A stretch of 64,000 bases of DNA, taken from NCBI RefSeq assembly GCF_042676065.1, contig NZ_JBHTJO010000001.1, positions 1,302,001 through 1,366,000 on the forward strand. Reading direction: 5' to 3'. How positions within the stretch are numbered: the first letter of the stretch is position 1; each line of letters opens with the position of its first letter. The notes under the pieces are model-generated. The model was given only the letters and a program-made list of their open reading frames with translations, was not told where the DNA came from and made no database searches. The position numbers were made by a program, and so were the translations under genes. Below are positions 35,263 through 42,256 of this stretch, piece by piece. Source of the DNA: Methyloligella solikamskensis (GTDB taxonomy: Bacteria; Pseudomonadota; Alphaproteobacteria; Rhizobiales; Methyloligellaceae).

Positions 35263-35670
35263 ATGGAAGATAATCTAGAGAAGACCGAGCTCGTCGAGCT
35301 GGCGGCAGAGATCGTGTCCGCCTACGTGAGCAACAACACGGTCGTGGCTGCGGAGCTGCCGAATGTCATCGGCAGCGTGTTCGATGCGCTGAATCAGGCT
35401 GCTTCCAACTCCACCCAGCCGCCTCGCGAGGAGCTGAAGCCGGCGGTTCCGGTGAAGAAGTCGGTGACGCCCGACTACATCATCTGCCTGGAGGACGGGA
35501 AGAAGTTCAAATCCCTCAAGCGGCACCTCCGGACCCATTACGATCTTTCGCCGGAAGAGTATCGCGAGAAGTGGGGCCTGCCTCACGACTATCCCATGGT
35601 CGCGCCGAACTACGCGGCGGCTCGCTCCGCGCTCGCCAAGCGCATGGGGCTGGGTCAGCGCCGGCGCTAG
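35263..35670 (+). CDS. mucR: MucR/Ros family zinc-finger transcriptional regulator
   Basis: 135 residues from MEDNLEKTELVELAAEIVSAYVSNN; family members begin about ten residues before this conserved block. A GTG at 35233 behind AGGAG in the same frame is an alternative start. The finger has C75, D78, H88 and H92 (IICLEDGKKFKSLKRHLRTHY), the C-D-H-H ligand variant known in MucR proteins, followed by DLSPEEYREKWGLP. MucR proteins are H-NS-like repressors of exopolysaccharide, motility and virulence genes in Hyphomicrobiales, and bind AT-rich sites. Confidence 0.93.
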   Translation: MEDNLEKTELVELAAEIVSAYVSNNTVVAAELPNVIGSVFDALNQAASNSTQPPREELKPAVPVKKSVTPDYIICLEDGKKFKSLKRHLRTHYDLSPEEYREKWGLPHDYPMVAPNYAAARSALAKRMGLGQRRR

Positions 35671-35912
35671 TCTACGCCTCTCGGGGTCCCGGTGAATCAT
35701 CGCCGGGACTTCGCGCGCCTCGCACGGTCCTAGCGGCAAAGAGACGGCCGGGCCATCCTGCCTCCAGATTCAGTAGCCCAATTTAAGGCTGACACAAGCC
35801 GTTGTGATTCTTCGTAGAATCCCATCAATGGTCTTGAGAGTGTCGCCCGAACTGCAGATAGTCGAGGAGCCGGTCTGATTCGAGATCGGCGCGCTGCAGG
35901 GGGGCCGATTTT

Positions 35913-36461
35913 TTGAGTGAGACCGGATTCAGAGACCAGCTGCTCGTTTCGGGGCAGCGTGAGCTTTTCGACTATTGGAAGGCCCTCTCAGAATCAGGCC
36001 CGATCCCCAATCGAGTGGATTTCGATCCGCAGCGGATCCCGCGTCTCCTGCCGAATATCTGTCTCATCGACGTGAAGGATGGGCTGACCGAATCGCGCTT
36101 CCGGCTGGCCGGCACCGCTTTGCGCGGCATCTACGGTTCGGAGCTGACGGGACGCCGGGTGGAGACCGTGTTTCGCGGACGCCAGGCGGAGTATTGGCGG
36201 CGCGTCCACGGTGCGGTGATCGAGGAGGGCGCGGTGCAGAGCGGCGTGGTCAGGGGGCCTGTGAAGGGCCGCGGGCACATCGTAATGTACTGGCTTCGGC
36301 TGCCGCTTCGCCTGGAAGGTCCGGAGGTTCGCTTCATTCTCGGCTACGACTTCTCGGGCCGTGCGCCGGTCGAAAGCGCGGAGGATGCGGACGGGTTCGC
36401 GGATCTTCAGGGCGAGCTGCCGCTTCGGTATCGGTTTCCTCCGAAAGGCGCTTGCGCTTGA
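35913..36461 (+). CDS. PAS domain protein (PAS_5, PF07310 type)
   Basis: 182 residues from a TTG start behind AGGGGGG (spacing 8). The domain signature of this alphaproteobacterial family is clear: FDYWKALSESGPIPNRVDFDP, IPRLLPNICLIDVKDG, RFRLAGTALRGIYGSELTGR. Residues after about 150 are variable. The family is small, cytoplasmic and presumably senses a ligand or redox state; no partner kinase is adjacent. The last 128 bases overlap the convergent gene on the other strand. Confidence 0.85.
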   Translation: MSETGFRDQLLVSGQRELFDYWKALSESGPIPNRVDFDPQRIPRLLPNICLIDVKDGLTESRFRLAGTALRGIYGSELTGRRVETVFRGRQAEYWRRVHGAVIEEGAVQSGVVRGPVKGRGHIVMYWLRLPLRLEGPEVRFILGYDFSGRAPVESAEDADGFADLQGELPLRYRFPPKGACA

Positions 36462-36780
36462 GGCCGGCCAATAGGATCGCTCGCTCGGCGCGATAGGCGC
36501 TCATCAGCGCAAGATGACGATTGAGATCGTAGCTCCAATGGGATGCGCGGGCGCGGCGGCGCTCGGTCCGCAAAGCGCGGGCGAGCTTGGCGACGATATG
36601 CTGAGTTCCCTCGATGGAGGCATCGGCGATCTCATGAGGCCAGAGCGGGACGAGGCCCGGCAGGTCGCGTTTCCGCGCATAGGCCTTGGCTCCGGCCCGG
36701 GCCATCCGGCGATAGATGTGGCGGTCGCGCCGGGCGTCATCCCGCTTCCACTTTCCTCCCTCACGTCCATCGCAGCCCAT
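36334..36780 (-). CDS. Basic protein of unknown function (convergent overlap with PAS gene)
   Basis: 148 residues, strongly basic. A central conserved-looking part (KRDLPGLVPLWPHEIADASI, then RALRTERRRARASHWSYDLNRHLAL) reads like a real helical protein, whereas the last 40 residues, which overlap the PAS gene tail-to-tail by 128 bases, are low-complexity. GAGG is 5 bases before the ATG. I recall similar short proteins in Hyphomicrobiales but without a function. It is possible that the C-terminal tail is not conserved. Confidence 0.55.
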   Translation of the reverse strand: MGCDGREGGKWKRDDARRDRHIYRRMARAGAKAYARKRDLPGLVPLWPHEIADASIEGTQHIVAKLARALRTERRRARASHWSYDLNRHLALMSAYRAERAILLAGLKRKRLSEETDTEAAARPEDPRTRPHPPRFRPAHGPRSRSRE

Positions 36781-36925
36781 CTCAACCTCATCGTGAGGCC
36801 GGCATGATGGGGCGCTGACGCCGTGCGGGGATTTCTATCTTCACGTCCCTATGGAGGCGCCCGATCTGCGCTCCGTCTGCCTGAACTTATCCCCGCCCCG
36901 CTCCGCAATCATAGATTGCCATAGG

Positions 36926-36933
36926 AATTTATA
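36926..36933. repeat. 8-bp target duplication, left copy (AATTTATA)
   Basis: AATTTATA lies just outside the left inverted repeat and is repeated directly at 39867-39874 outside the right one. Eight bases is the duplication length made by IS1595-family transposases, and the two ends are in register with it. Confidence 0.75.
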
Positions 36934-36934
36934 G

Positions 36935-36964
36935 AGCATGTTATACTTTACGTACCCAGTGCGG
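36935..36964 (+). repeat. Left terminal inverted repeat of the IS1595-type transposon
   Basis: Left end, with core TTATACTTTACGTACCCA at 36941-36958. The reverse complement of the right end differs at 8 of 30 positions, mostly outside the core. The first passenger gene starts 11 bases inside this repeat. Confidence 0.75.
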
Positions 36965-36974
36965 GGCGGGTAGG

Positions 36975-37904
36975 ATGAACTACCCTGCCGGATACAACCC
37001 AGAGTTTGAGGCTGCGGAGAGATGGCGGCCCGGCAGGCTATGGAGCTTGCTGGATATGCTGAGGTTTCACGCGGATAAGTTCGTCAACCTACTCAATCTC
37101 CTAAATTTGATTGAGAACTTGCTGACCGACCCGGAAAGCTTTTTCCAAACTGAGGGCAACACACAGCTCGCAGTGGAGAGGTTGACGGAGCTGGAGACGT
37201 TGTTGCAGGCGTTACGGTTGAACGTTTCACTAAAGAAGGCCCAGCAGCTCAAGATGCTTATGGCGGGCGGCAACGCCGAAATGGGGTTACTAGCCAAAAG
37301 CTACTGTGAGCAGCTTAGGGAGAGGATTGAGCACGAGCTGGACGGCAAGGCGCTTTACTTCGTCTCTAACAACGCGCGACTCCTCGACAGCGACGAGCCA
37401 GCGTTTGGGCAACGTGTAGACGAGTGTTTTCCCTCGGCGCGCTTTGATATCGAAGAGGCTGGCAAGTGCCTTGCTCTCTCACGCGGCACGGCGGCAGTTA
37501 TGCATCTGATGCGAGCTGCGGAAGTGGGACTGGGATGCTTAGCGTCAGCCTTAAAGGTCGACGCCTCAAACGAGAACTGGAACTCGCTCCTAAACGACAT
37601 CGAAAAAGAGATTAGATCTCGTACCGCAGCGACGCACGGGCAGGACTGGAAGGACCGTGAGGAGCCCTTCTTTACCGAGTCGGCTACACACTTTCGGCTT
37701 ATGAAGAATGCCTGGCGTAACCACGCCGCTCATGCGCGGGTCAAATACACCACCGAGGAAGCCGGAGAAATTTATCAGTCGGTGAGGGCCTTCATGCGGC
37801 ATCTGTCGAAGCGTCTTAGAGAGCCCTCTGAGGTTCCGCTCGATTATGGTGATTTAAGTCGGCTCGTAGCAGAGGCGATCAGGAACAACGAACAGGCCGA
37901 ATAG
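36975..37904 (+). CDS. HEPN-domain protein (RNHAAH motif), transposon passenger
   Basis: 309 residues, alpha-helical. The C-terminal domain has helices CLALSRGTAAVMHLMRAAEV and a motif R248-NHAA-H253 in MKNAWRNHAAHARVKYT, which fits the R-x4-6-H signature of HEPN ribonucleases, with Asn after Arg as is common. The N-terminal 120 residues are Leu-rich helices with coiled-coil character. HEPN proteins are RNase toxins or defence effectors; that this one is active is an inference. GGGGCGGGTAGG precedes the ATG. It is followed by its partner with a gap of 61 bases. Confidence 0.8.
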   Translation: MNYPAGYNPEFEAAERWRPGRLWSLLDMLRFHADKFVNLLNLLNLIENLLTDPESFFQTEGNTQLAVERLTELETLLQALRLNVSLKKAQQLKMLMAGGNAEMGLLAKSYCEQLRERIEHELDGKALYFVSNNARLLDSDEPAFGQRVDECFPSARFDIEEAGKCLALSRGTAAVMHLMRAAEVGLGCLASALKVDASNENWNSLLNDIEKEIRSRTAATHGQDWKDREEPFFTESATHFRLMKNAWRNHAAHARVKYTTEEAGEIYQSVRAFMRHLSKRLREPSEVPLDYGDLSRLVAEAIRNNEQAE

Positions 37905-37965
37905 GCCACGCTTGAACCCTAAATCGACTCGTGATCCTCTTCCCGCTTTGGTTGAAGGTGTAACG

Positions 37966-38439
37966 ATGTCTTTCATAGATACCGTCGGCGACCCGGTTGA
38001 TATCGCGTCGGCTACAAACGGCTCGGATTTCATCGCGCAAATTGTACTTGGCTATCTCGAAGACACCGGCAATACGATTTCGGTGCTCACGGCTCTGTCT
38101 CCTCTTCCAGGCGGGGATTACGAATACATCTTTGCTGTAGTCGAAGCTGATTGGGAGAGCGGGGAAGAGAGCCGATTTCTGGACGGTCTTGACACTTTGG
38201 ACATCCTCCCAGAGAAGGCGGACCGAGAGCTTGCGCTTTCCATGATTATGACCGCCACTGACGTTCTCATTGAGAAAGCCCAAATAGGTAAGTTTTTTAC
38301 CTATACGCCAGACGTCCCCGATAAATCATTTGTTAAGTACGAACTGATTTTCAGGGTCTTTAAGGAGTTTGGCTACACGGTAACTAAGGGCGAGGCCTAT
38401 CTGGGGATTACCCTGTGGCAGGTCGAACGTGTCACATAG
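37966..38439 (+). CDS. Partner protein of the HEPN gene, unknown function
   Basis: 157 residues from MSFIDTVGDPVDIASATN, with GGTG-type ribosome site at AAGGTG; a TTG at 37912 in the same frame, 7 bases after the HEPN stop, would add 18 residues. It is acidic, with strands and helices such as FIAQIVLGYLEDTGNTISVLT and YEYIFAVVEADWESGEES. No domain is recognised. The close spacing to the HEPN gene suggests one transcript and a functional pair, e.g. antitoxin or regulatory subunit, which is inference only. Confidence 0.65.
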   Translation: MSFIDTVGDPVDIASATNGSDFIAQIVLGYLEDTGNTISVLTALSPLPGGDYEYIFAVVEADWESGEESRFLDGLDTLDILPEKADRELALSMIMTATDVLIEKAQIGKFFTYTPDVPDKSFVKYELIFRVFKEFGYTVTKGEAYLGITLWQVERVT

Positions 38440-38447
38440 GATATGAG

Positions 38448-38476
38448 TTGTAGGTAGGTGATGGCCTACCTATAAT
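38448..38476 (+). promoter_or_regulatory. Promoter overlapped by a palindrome (candidate operator)
   Basis: TTGTAG (38448-38453) and a perfect TATAAT (38471-38476) are 17 bases apart. The palindrome TAGGTAGG (38451-38458) / CCTACCTA (38465-38472) covers the spacer and the -10 edge. It sits 24-52 bases before the ATG of the 59-residue gene, so it could be the operator for a repressor encoded by the element. Confidence 0.6.
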
Positions 38477-38499
38477 AGGAAGGCCTATAGGAGTGTATT

Positions 38500-38679
38500 A
38501 TGAATAGCGAACGGCAGAAAGAGCTTCTACGGAACGCGCTAACTCGCGCTGACCGGAAGATCGAGAAGTATCTAAAGGTGCCCGTTATTCGAGCTGTCGC
38601 ACGCACGCCGGTTGCTGATACAAAGAAAAGCACGACGTTCACGCAACGAAAAGTTCGGGTTCCCTGCGACGCTGAATAG
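38500..38679 (+). CDS. 59-residue basic protein, transposon passenger
   Basis: Reads MNSERQKELLRNALTRADRK and ends RKVRVPCDAE; basic and helical at the N-terminus. AGGAG is 6 bases before the ATG, and a promoter with a palindrome lies just upstream. No family is recognised. It is convergent with the 53-residue gene, whose stop abuts its own. Its location and the palindrome suggest a small regulator, but no helix-turn-helix can be defined. Confidence 0.55.
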   Translation: MNSERQKELLRNALTRADRKIEKYLKVPVIRAVARTPVADTKKSTTFTQRKVRVPCDAE

Positions 38680-38841
38680 CTAACGCACACCTTTTTTCCG
38701 CACAATTACATCAAGCGCGCGCTCGAAGATCGTCCCACTGTCATCGGCCTCGACCTTTCGAGCGGTCTCTTTGAAGCGCTCGCTTTGCGGCTTGTCGGGC
38801 TTCTCGTCTTGCTTCTTTGGCTTCGACTTTGGTGAGGCCAT
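38680..38841 (-). CDS. 53-residue basic protein downstream of the transposase
   Basis: From MASPKSKPKKQDEKPDKPQS, GGGAAG before the ATG, ending FERALDVIVRKKGVR. The N-terminal half is Lys/Pro-rich and the rest helical, with SERFKETARKVEADDSGTIF. I have seen short proteins of the pattern 'SERFxxxAR...D...FxxAxxxI' in alphaproteobacterial genomes, of unknown function. It starts 14 bases after the transposase stop and likely shares its transcript. Confidence 0.6.
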   Translation of the reverse strand: MASPKSKPKKQDEKPDKPQSERFKETARKVEADDSGTIFERALDVIVRKKGVR

Positions 38842-38855
38842 ACGGCTTCCCGCCT

Positions 38856-39803
38856 CTAACAAGTTGTTTGATAGGTGAGCCGCTTACCGACGACACCCTT
38901 AAGGGCACGTTCGGCCCGCTCTACGTCATCCACGCCAAGCGCGGTGCGCGCATTGTACCGGAAATCGAACTCCGCGAGATAGCGGTGCAAGTGCTTTTCC
39001 CGACAATGCTGGTAGGTGCCACGCATCCCACGCTTAAAGACCGAGAACACGTTTTCCACGGTGTTGCTGTGGACCGGGCCGCGCGCATATTCGCCAGCGG
39101 CGTGGCGCACGGTGTCGTGTCCGGCGAAGTTGTTTTTCAGATCGCCATAAAGGCGGCTTTCGTCGGTGTAGATCTGAGTTTCCCGGCTGATGTTCCGGTT
39201 CACCAGATCGTTGATGTTGATCTTGTTAGCGTGCGCGACGTGGAAGCTGCGGACGCTACCGCCACGCTCCACCAGAGCGACGATGGCCCGCTTGTTCGCT
39301 GGACCGCGTGAGCCACGCTTGTTGAAGGGCTCACCACTGGTGCGGGTGGTCCGCTTCACGTCCGGCGAACCGTAATAGGTTTCATCCGCTTCCACGATCT
39401 TTCCGCTGCCGCCCATGGGAGCCAAGTTACCGTCGCGCATTGCCTCACGGATGCGATGGCCCATGAACCAAGCGGTTTTCAGGGTCACGCCCAAGGTGCG
39501 GTGAAGCTGGTTCGAGCTGATGCCCTTCTTAGCAGATGACATCAGGAAGATGGCTTGCAGCCACAGATGCAGCGCAACGTGGCTGGACTCGAAGATGGTC
39601 CCAACCTTCACGGTGAAGGGCTTCCGGCACTGGTAACACTTGTAGGTGCCAATGCGGGTGCTCTTGCCCTTCATGGGGCTGATGCGGTCAACGCCACCGC
39701 AATGGGGGCACACCGGACCATTCGGCCAAACCCTCTTTTCCACGAAAGCGTAAGCCGCTTTCTCGTCGTGGAAGTGCTTATCCGAAAGAACTGATTTTGC
39801 CAT
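38856..39803 (-). CDS. IS1595-family transposase (ISXO2-like DDE domain)
   Basis: 315 residues. The N-terminus has a zinc ribbon (CPHC about residue 32 and CYQC about residue 56, the latter in YKCYQCRKPFTVKVGTIF), then a helix-turn-helix LMSSAKKGISSNQLHRTLGV, and the ISXO2-like catalytic core with KIVEADETYYG (first Asp), QIYTDESRLYG (second Asp) and HSNTVENVFSVFKRGMRGTY. The reading frame is intact and all landmarks are present, so the element may still move. Length is normal for the family. Confidence 0.93.
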   Translation of the reverse strand: MAKSVLSDKHFHDEKAAYAFVEKRVWPNGPVCPHCGGVDRISPMKGKSTRIGTYKCYQCRKPFTVKVGTIFESSHVALHLWLQAIFLMSSAKKGISSNQLHRTLGVTLKTAWFMGHRIREAMRDGNLAPMGGSGKIVEADETYYGSPDVKRTTRTSGEPFNKRGSRGPANKRAIVALVERGGSVRSFHVAHANKININDLVNRNISRETQIYTDESRLYGDLKNNFAGHDTVRHAAGEYARGPVHSNTVENVFSVFKRGMRGTYQHCREKHLHRYLAEFDFRYNARTALGVDDVERAERALKGVVGKRLTYQTTC

Positions 39804-39835
39804 TTCCCGTCTCCTTACCCTTCAAATATGGTCCT

Positions 39836-39865
39836 TCGGAGTGGGTACGTCAAGTATAATATTGT
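39836..39865 (-). repeat. Right terminal inverted repeat of the IS1595-type transposon
   Basis: Read as reverse complement it has the core TTATACTTGACGTACCCA (39842-39859), matching the left end. It lies about 30-60 bases upstream of the transposase start, where the transposase promoter must also lie. Confidence 0.75.
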
Positions 39866-39866
39866 G

Positions 39867-39874
39867 AATTTATA
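39867..39874. repeat. 8-bp target duplication, right copy (AATTTATA)
   Basis: Second copy of AATTTATA, immediately outside the right transposon end. If the element is removed with one copy, the chromosome reads TAGG-AATTTATA-CCTA, i.e. a partial palindrome around the target. Confidence 0.75.
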
Positions 39875-39927
39875 CCTAGTGAGGGTTGAGGAGGCTCTGT
39901 CTCCAAGACCGCCGGAGAGGGGTGCTA

Positions 39928-40317
39928 ATGGCGATGGCGCAGTCGGTAGAGCGTGTATTTCAATCCCGATATCGGGCGGCGAGGATAACTTCTCGCGATC
40001 ATGTGGTGCGGCGGGCCAGCGAGGCGGCGGTTGCGGCTGCGTTCGGGCTGGAGCCGGAAGAGCTGAAGGCGGCGACGCGGGGGCCGGCGCGGGCGGCCTT
40101 CGCCCGGCAGACGGCGATGTATCTGGCGCATGTCGGATGCGGACTTTCCCTGACCGAGGTTGGGCGCGTGTTCGGCCGGGACCGGACCACGGTGGCCCAT
40201 GCCTGCGGTGTGGTGGAGGACAGCCGCGACGAGGCGGAGTTCGATTCCATGCTGACCCATCTTGAAGATGCGGTGGCCGCTCTGATTGCGGCCCTCGCGC
40301 CCGGGAGGGAGGCATGA
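39928..40317 (+). CDS. DnaA domain IV-like helix-turn-helix protein
   Basis: 129 residues from MAMAQSVERVFQ, with GAGAGGGG 6 bases upstream. The C-terminal half carries the DnaA box-binding helix-turn-helix: ARQTAMYLAHVGCGLSLTEVGRVFGRDRTTVAHACGVVED. No AAA+ domain is present. The first 40 residues are basic. Stand-alone DnaA domain IV proteins could compete with or modulate DnaA at DnaA boxes; that is inference. The stop overlaps the next start by four bases (ATGA). The IS1595 transposon ends 54 bases before the gene, so its own promoter may be displaced. Confidence 0.88.
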   Translation: MAMAQSVERVFQSRYRAARITSRDHVVRRASEAAVAAAFGLEPEELKAATRGPARAAFARQTAMYLAHVGCGLSLTEVGRVFGRDRTTVAHACGVVEDSRDEAEFDSMLTHLEDAVAALIAALAPGREA

Positions 40318-41165
40318 GAGAGGCGGCCGACACTGCCTCGGCCCTCCGAAAGGAGACGGAAGCAGCGAAGCTGTTGCGCGCGCTTCTCGATGAGACGGCG
40401 CGCCTGGCGCAAGCAGAGGACGGCTTGCGACTTACGATGCCCGGCCGCGAACACAGCAAGAAGGCCGATCTCGGCACCGTGCGGTACTGCATCGCGCAGG
40501 ACTGGCTTCGGCCGAAGGGTAAGACGTTGCTGCTGACCGATGCGGGGCGTGCCTGGCTCAAGCGGCTCGATGCGGGCGACGATGCCTATCGGCGGCAGCA
40601 TCAGATCCGGCGAACGGTGGATGTCGAGATCGACGGCGTGCGCCGGCCCGCGCTGATCAATGACGCGGAGAGCCCGCTGGGCTGGTTGAAGAACCGGAGG
40701 GACCGAAACGGCCGGCCGCTGATTTCAGACGCCCAGTTCGAGGCGGGGGAACGGTTACGATCCGACTACACGTTCGGTCACCTCACGCCGCGAACCACGG
40801 CGAATTGGGGGGCGTTTGCGCCGAGCGCCGGCGGGCGTCGCGGACCGCCATCGGATGTGGCGGGCTTGCGGGACGAGGTGCTGGCGGCGAAGGCCCGGGT
40901 CGGCAAGGCGCTGGAGGCGGCCGGGCCGGAGCTCGCCGGCGTGCTGATCGATGTGTGCTGCGAGCTGAAAGGTCTGGAGGAGGCGGAGAAGGCCCATGGC
41001 TGGCCGCAACGGGCCGGCAAGGTGGTGCTGCAGATCGCCCTCACCCGGCTTGCCCGTCATTACGGGCTGATCTCGGAGGAGCGAAAAGGGGGAGGCCGCG
41101 TGCGCCATTGGGGCACTGAGGATTACCGGCCGAGCATCGAACGGTGGGTGGGCGAGGGGGAGTGA
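40314..41165 (+). CDS. DUF6456 domain-containing protein
   Basis: 283 residues. The C-terminal part has LGWLKNRRDRNGRPLISDAQFEAGERLRSDYTFGHL, VLIDVCCELKGLEEAEKAHGWPQRAGKVVLQIALTRLARHYGL, the pattern of DUF6456, and the N-terminal part has a winged-helix-like segment with YCIAQDWLRPKGKTLLLTDAGRAWL. It overlaps the DnaA-like gene (ATGA), so translation is coupled; the pair is typical of Hyphomicrobiales. A DNA-related role is inferred from the linkage; the biochemical function is unknown. Confidence 0.85.
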   Translation: MREAADTASALRKETEAAKLLRALLDETARLAQAEDGLRLTMPGREHSKKADLGTVRYCIAQDWLRPKGKTLLLTDAGRAWLKRLDAGDDAYRRQHQIRRTVDVEIDGVRRPALINDAESPLGWLKNRRDRNGRPLISDAQFEAGERLRSDYTFGHLTPRTTANWGAFAPSAGGRRGPPSDVAGLRDEVLAAKARVGKALEAAGPELAGVLIDVCCELKGLEEAEKAHGWPQRAGKVVLQIALTRLARHYGLISEERKGGGRVRHWGTEDYRPSIERWVGEGE

Positions 41166-41178
41166 GTCTTCGGGCCGG

Positions 41179-41649
41179 CTAGTTGATCGCGGGCGAGCCT
41201 TCGAGCGCCTCGCTGGCATCGGCGCGAATGCGGCGCACCATTGCGGAGAGGCCGTTGGAACGCTGGGGCGTCAGATGCTCGGTGAGGTTCAGCCGGGTCA
41301 GCATCTCGTCGGCGTCGATCTTCAGGATCTCGTCGGCGGGCTTACCGGAATAGAGCGAGAAGAGAATCGCGATCAGCCCGCGCACGATGTGGGCGTCGCT
41401 GTCCCCGTGGAAGATCAGCCGCGGACGCTCGGTGCCGGCACCGTCAGGGTGCGTGGCGAGCCAGACTTGGCTGGCGCAGCCCTGTACCTTGTTCTCTTGG
41501 GTGCGCTCGTCCTCGGACAGGGGCTCCAGCTTGCGGCCCAGCTCGATGACATAGCGGTACCGGTCTTCCCAATCGTCGAGCAGCTCGAAATCGGCAAGGA
41601 TGTCGTCGAAGGAGGCAGGCGCGCCCGTCTCGGCGGAAGTATCAGTCAT
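41179..41649 (-). CDS. sufE: SufE family cysteine desulfuration protein
   Basis: 156 residues from MTDTSAETGAP. FELLDDWEDRYRYVIELGRKL opens the SufE fold, and KVQGCASQVWLATH contains the sulfur-accepting Cys. RGLIAILFSLYSGK is the conserved C-terminal helix. SufE takes sulfur from SufS and stimulates iron-sulfur cluster assembly. No suf operon is adjacent; a solitary sufE is common in alphaproteobacteria. The frame extends upstream without a plausible start. Confidence 0.93.
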   Translation of the reverse strand: MTDTSAETGAPASFDDILADFELLDDWEDRYRYVIELGRKLEPLSEDERTQENKVQGCASQVWLATHPDGAGTERPRLIFHGDSDAHIVRGLIAILFSLYSGKPADEILKIDADEMLTRLNLTEHLTPQRSNGLSAMVRRIRADASEALEGSPAIN

Positions 41650-41842
41650 GCAGCGAATATAAGAGGAATGGCGCGGCTGTGCGAGGCGGGGGGCGGAAAA
41701 GAATGGGGCGCACGCCAGAACCCGAGAAAAGGGCAAGAACCCGGGTTCGGCATACGCCCCTGGCAGACGGGGGCTGCCGATAAGTTCGTTGGACGTCTTA
41801 TCCATGACGGCGCACGGGGCGCCGTCGCGGACGCGTCAGGTC

Positions 41843-42256
41843 TTAAGTGCCTTGCGGGGCGTGCCAGCCCGGGGCGAGGTCGGTCGGCTTCAGCGTGTTC
41901 TGAGACTTGCTGGTGACCTCTTCCTTCATGGCCGGCGCCATCACGTTTTTAGGCTCGGGCGTCATGAGGACGGCAGGCTCGCCGGACGCCTGGTAGACGG
42001 GCGGCACCTCGACCTCGTCGCTCGTGCGGTCATTGACGAAGTTCATGACCATGTTGGCGCCGAATTCGGCCTTGGCTACGAAGATCTCGAAATAGTTCTG
42101 GCCTTTGACGCAGACATCCGGATTGCGGGTGCAGAAGCCGCTGATGTCCTTTACGGCCGCCTGAGCGGTGCCCAAGACCTCGGTCTGCTGATCCCGATCC
42201 GTCGGCAGCAGCAGGATGACGATGATTATCCAGAACGCCATTCTGATGAGAAACAT
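41843..42256 (-). CDS. DUF5330 family protein
   Basis: 137 residues. A membrane helix at the N-terminus (MAFWIIIVILLLP) anchors a periplasmic domain with two cysteines in ISGFCTRNPDVCVKGQNYFE, the hallmark of DUF5330, followed by FGANMVMNFV and a proline-rich end. The family is widespread in Hyphomicrobiales and has no known function. Confidence 0.82.
   Translation of the reverse strand: MFLIRMAFWIIIVILLLPTDRDQQTEVLGTAQAAVKDISGFCTRNPDVCVKGQNYFEIFVAKAEFGANMVMNFVNDRTSDEVEVPPVYQASGEPAVLMTPEPKNVMAPAMKEEVTSKSQNTLKPTDLAPGWHAPQGT

Larger units (their letters stand above)
36934..39866. mobile_element. IS1595-family transposon with passenger genes, about 2.93 kb
   Basis: Imperfect terminal inverted repeats, left 36935-36964 and right 39836-39865 (22 of 30 positions equal), share a core TTATACTT(T/G)ACGTACCCA. 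They are flanked by the direct repeat AATTTATA. Inside are, left to right, a HEPN-motif gene, a 157-residue partner gene, a 59-residue gene (all plus), then a 53-residue gene and the transposase (minus). The interior is visibly less GC-rich than the flanks. IS1595 elements with extra genes are known, but this cargo is not one I can name. Confidence 0.8.

Noticed and set aside
39930..39960. String GGCGCAGTCGGTAGAGCG that resembles a tRNA D-arm
   Set aside because: It encodes MAMAQSVERV of the DnaA-like protein behind a good ribosome site; no cloverleaf can be drawn from the following bases.
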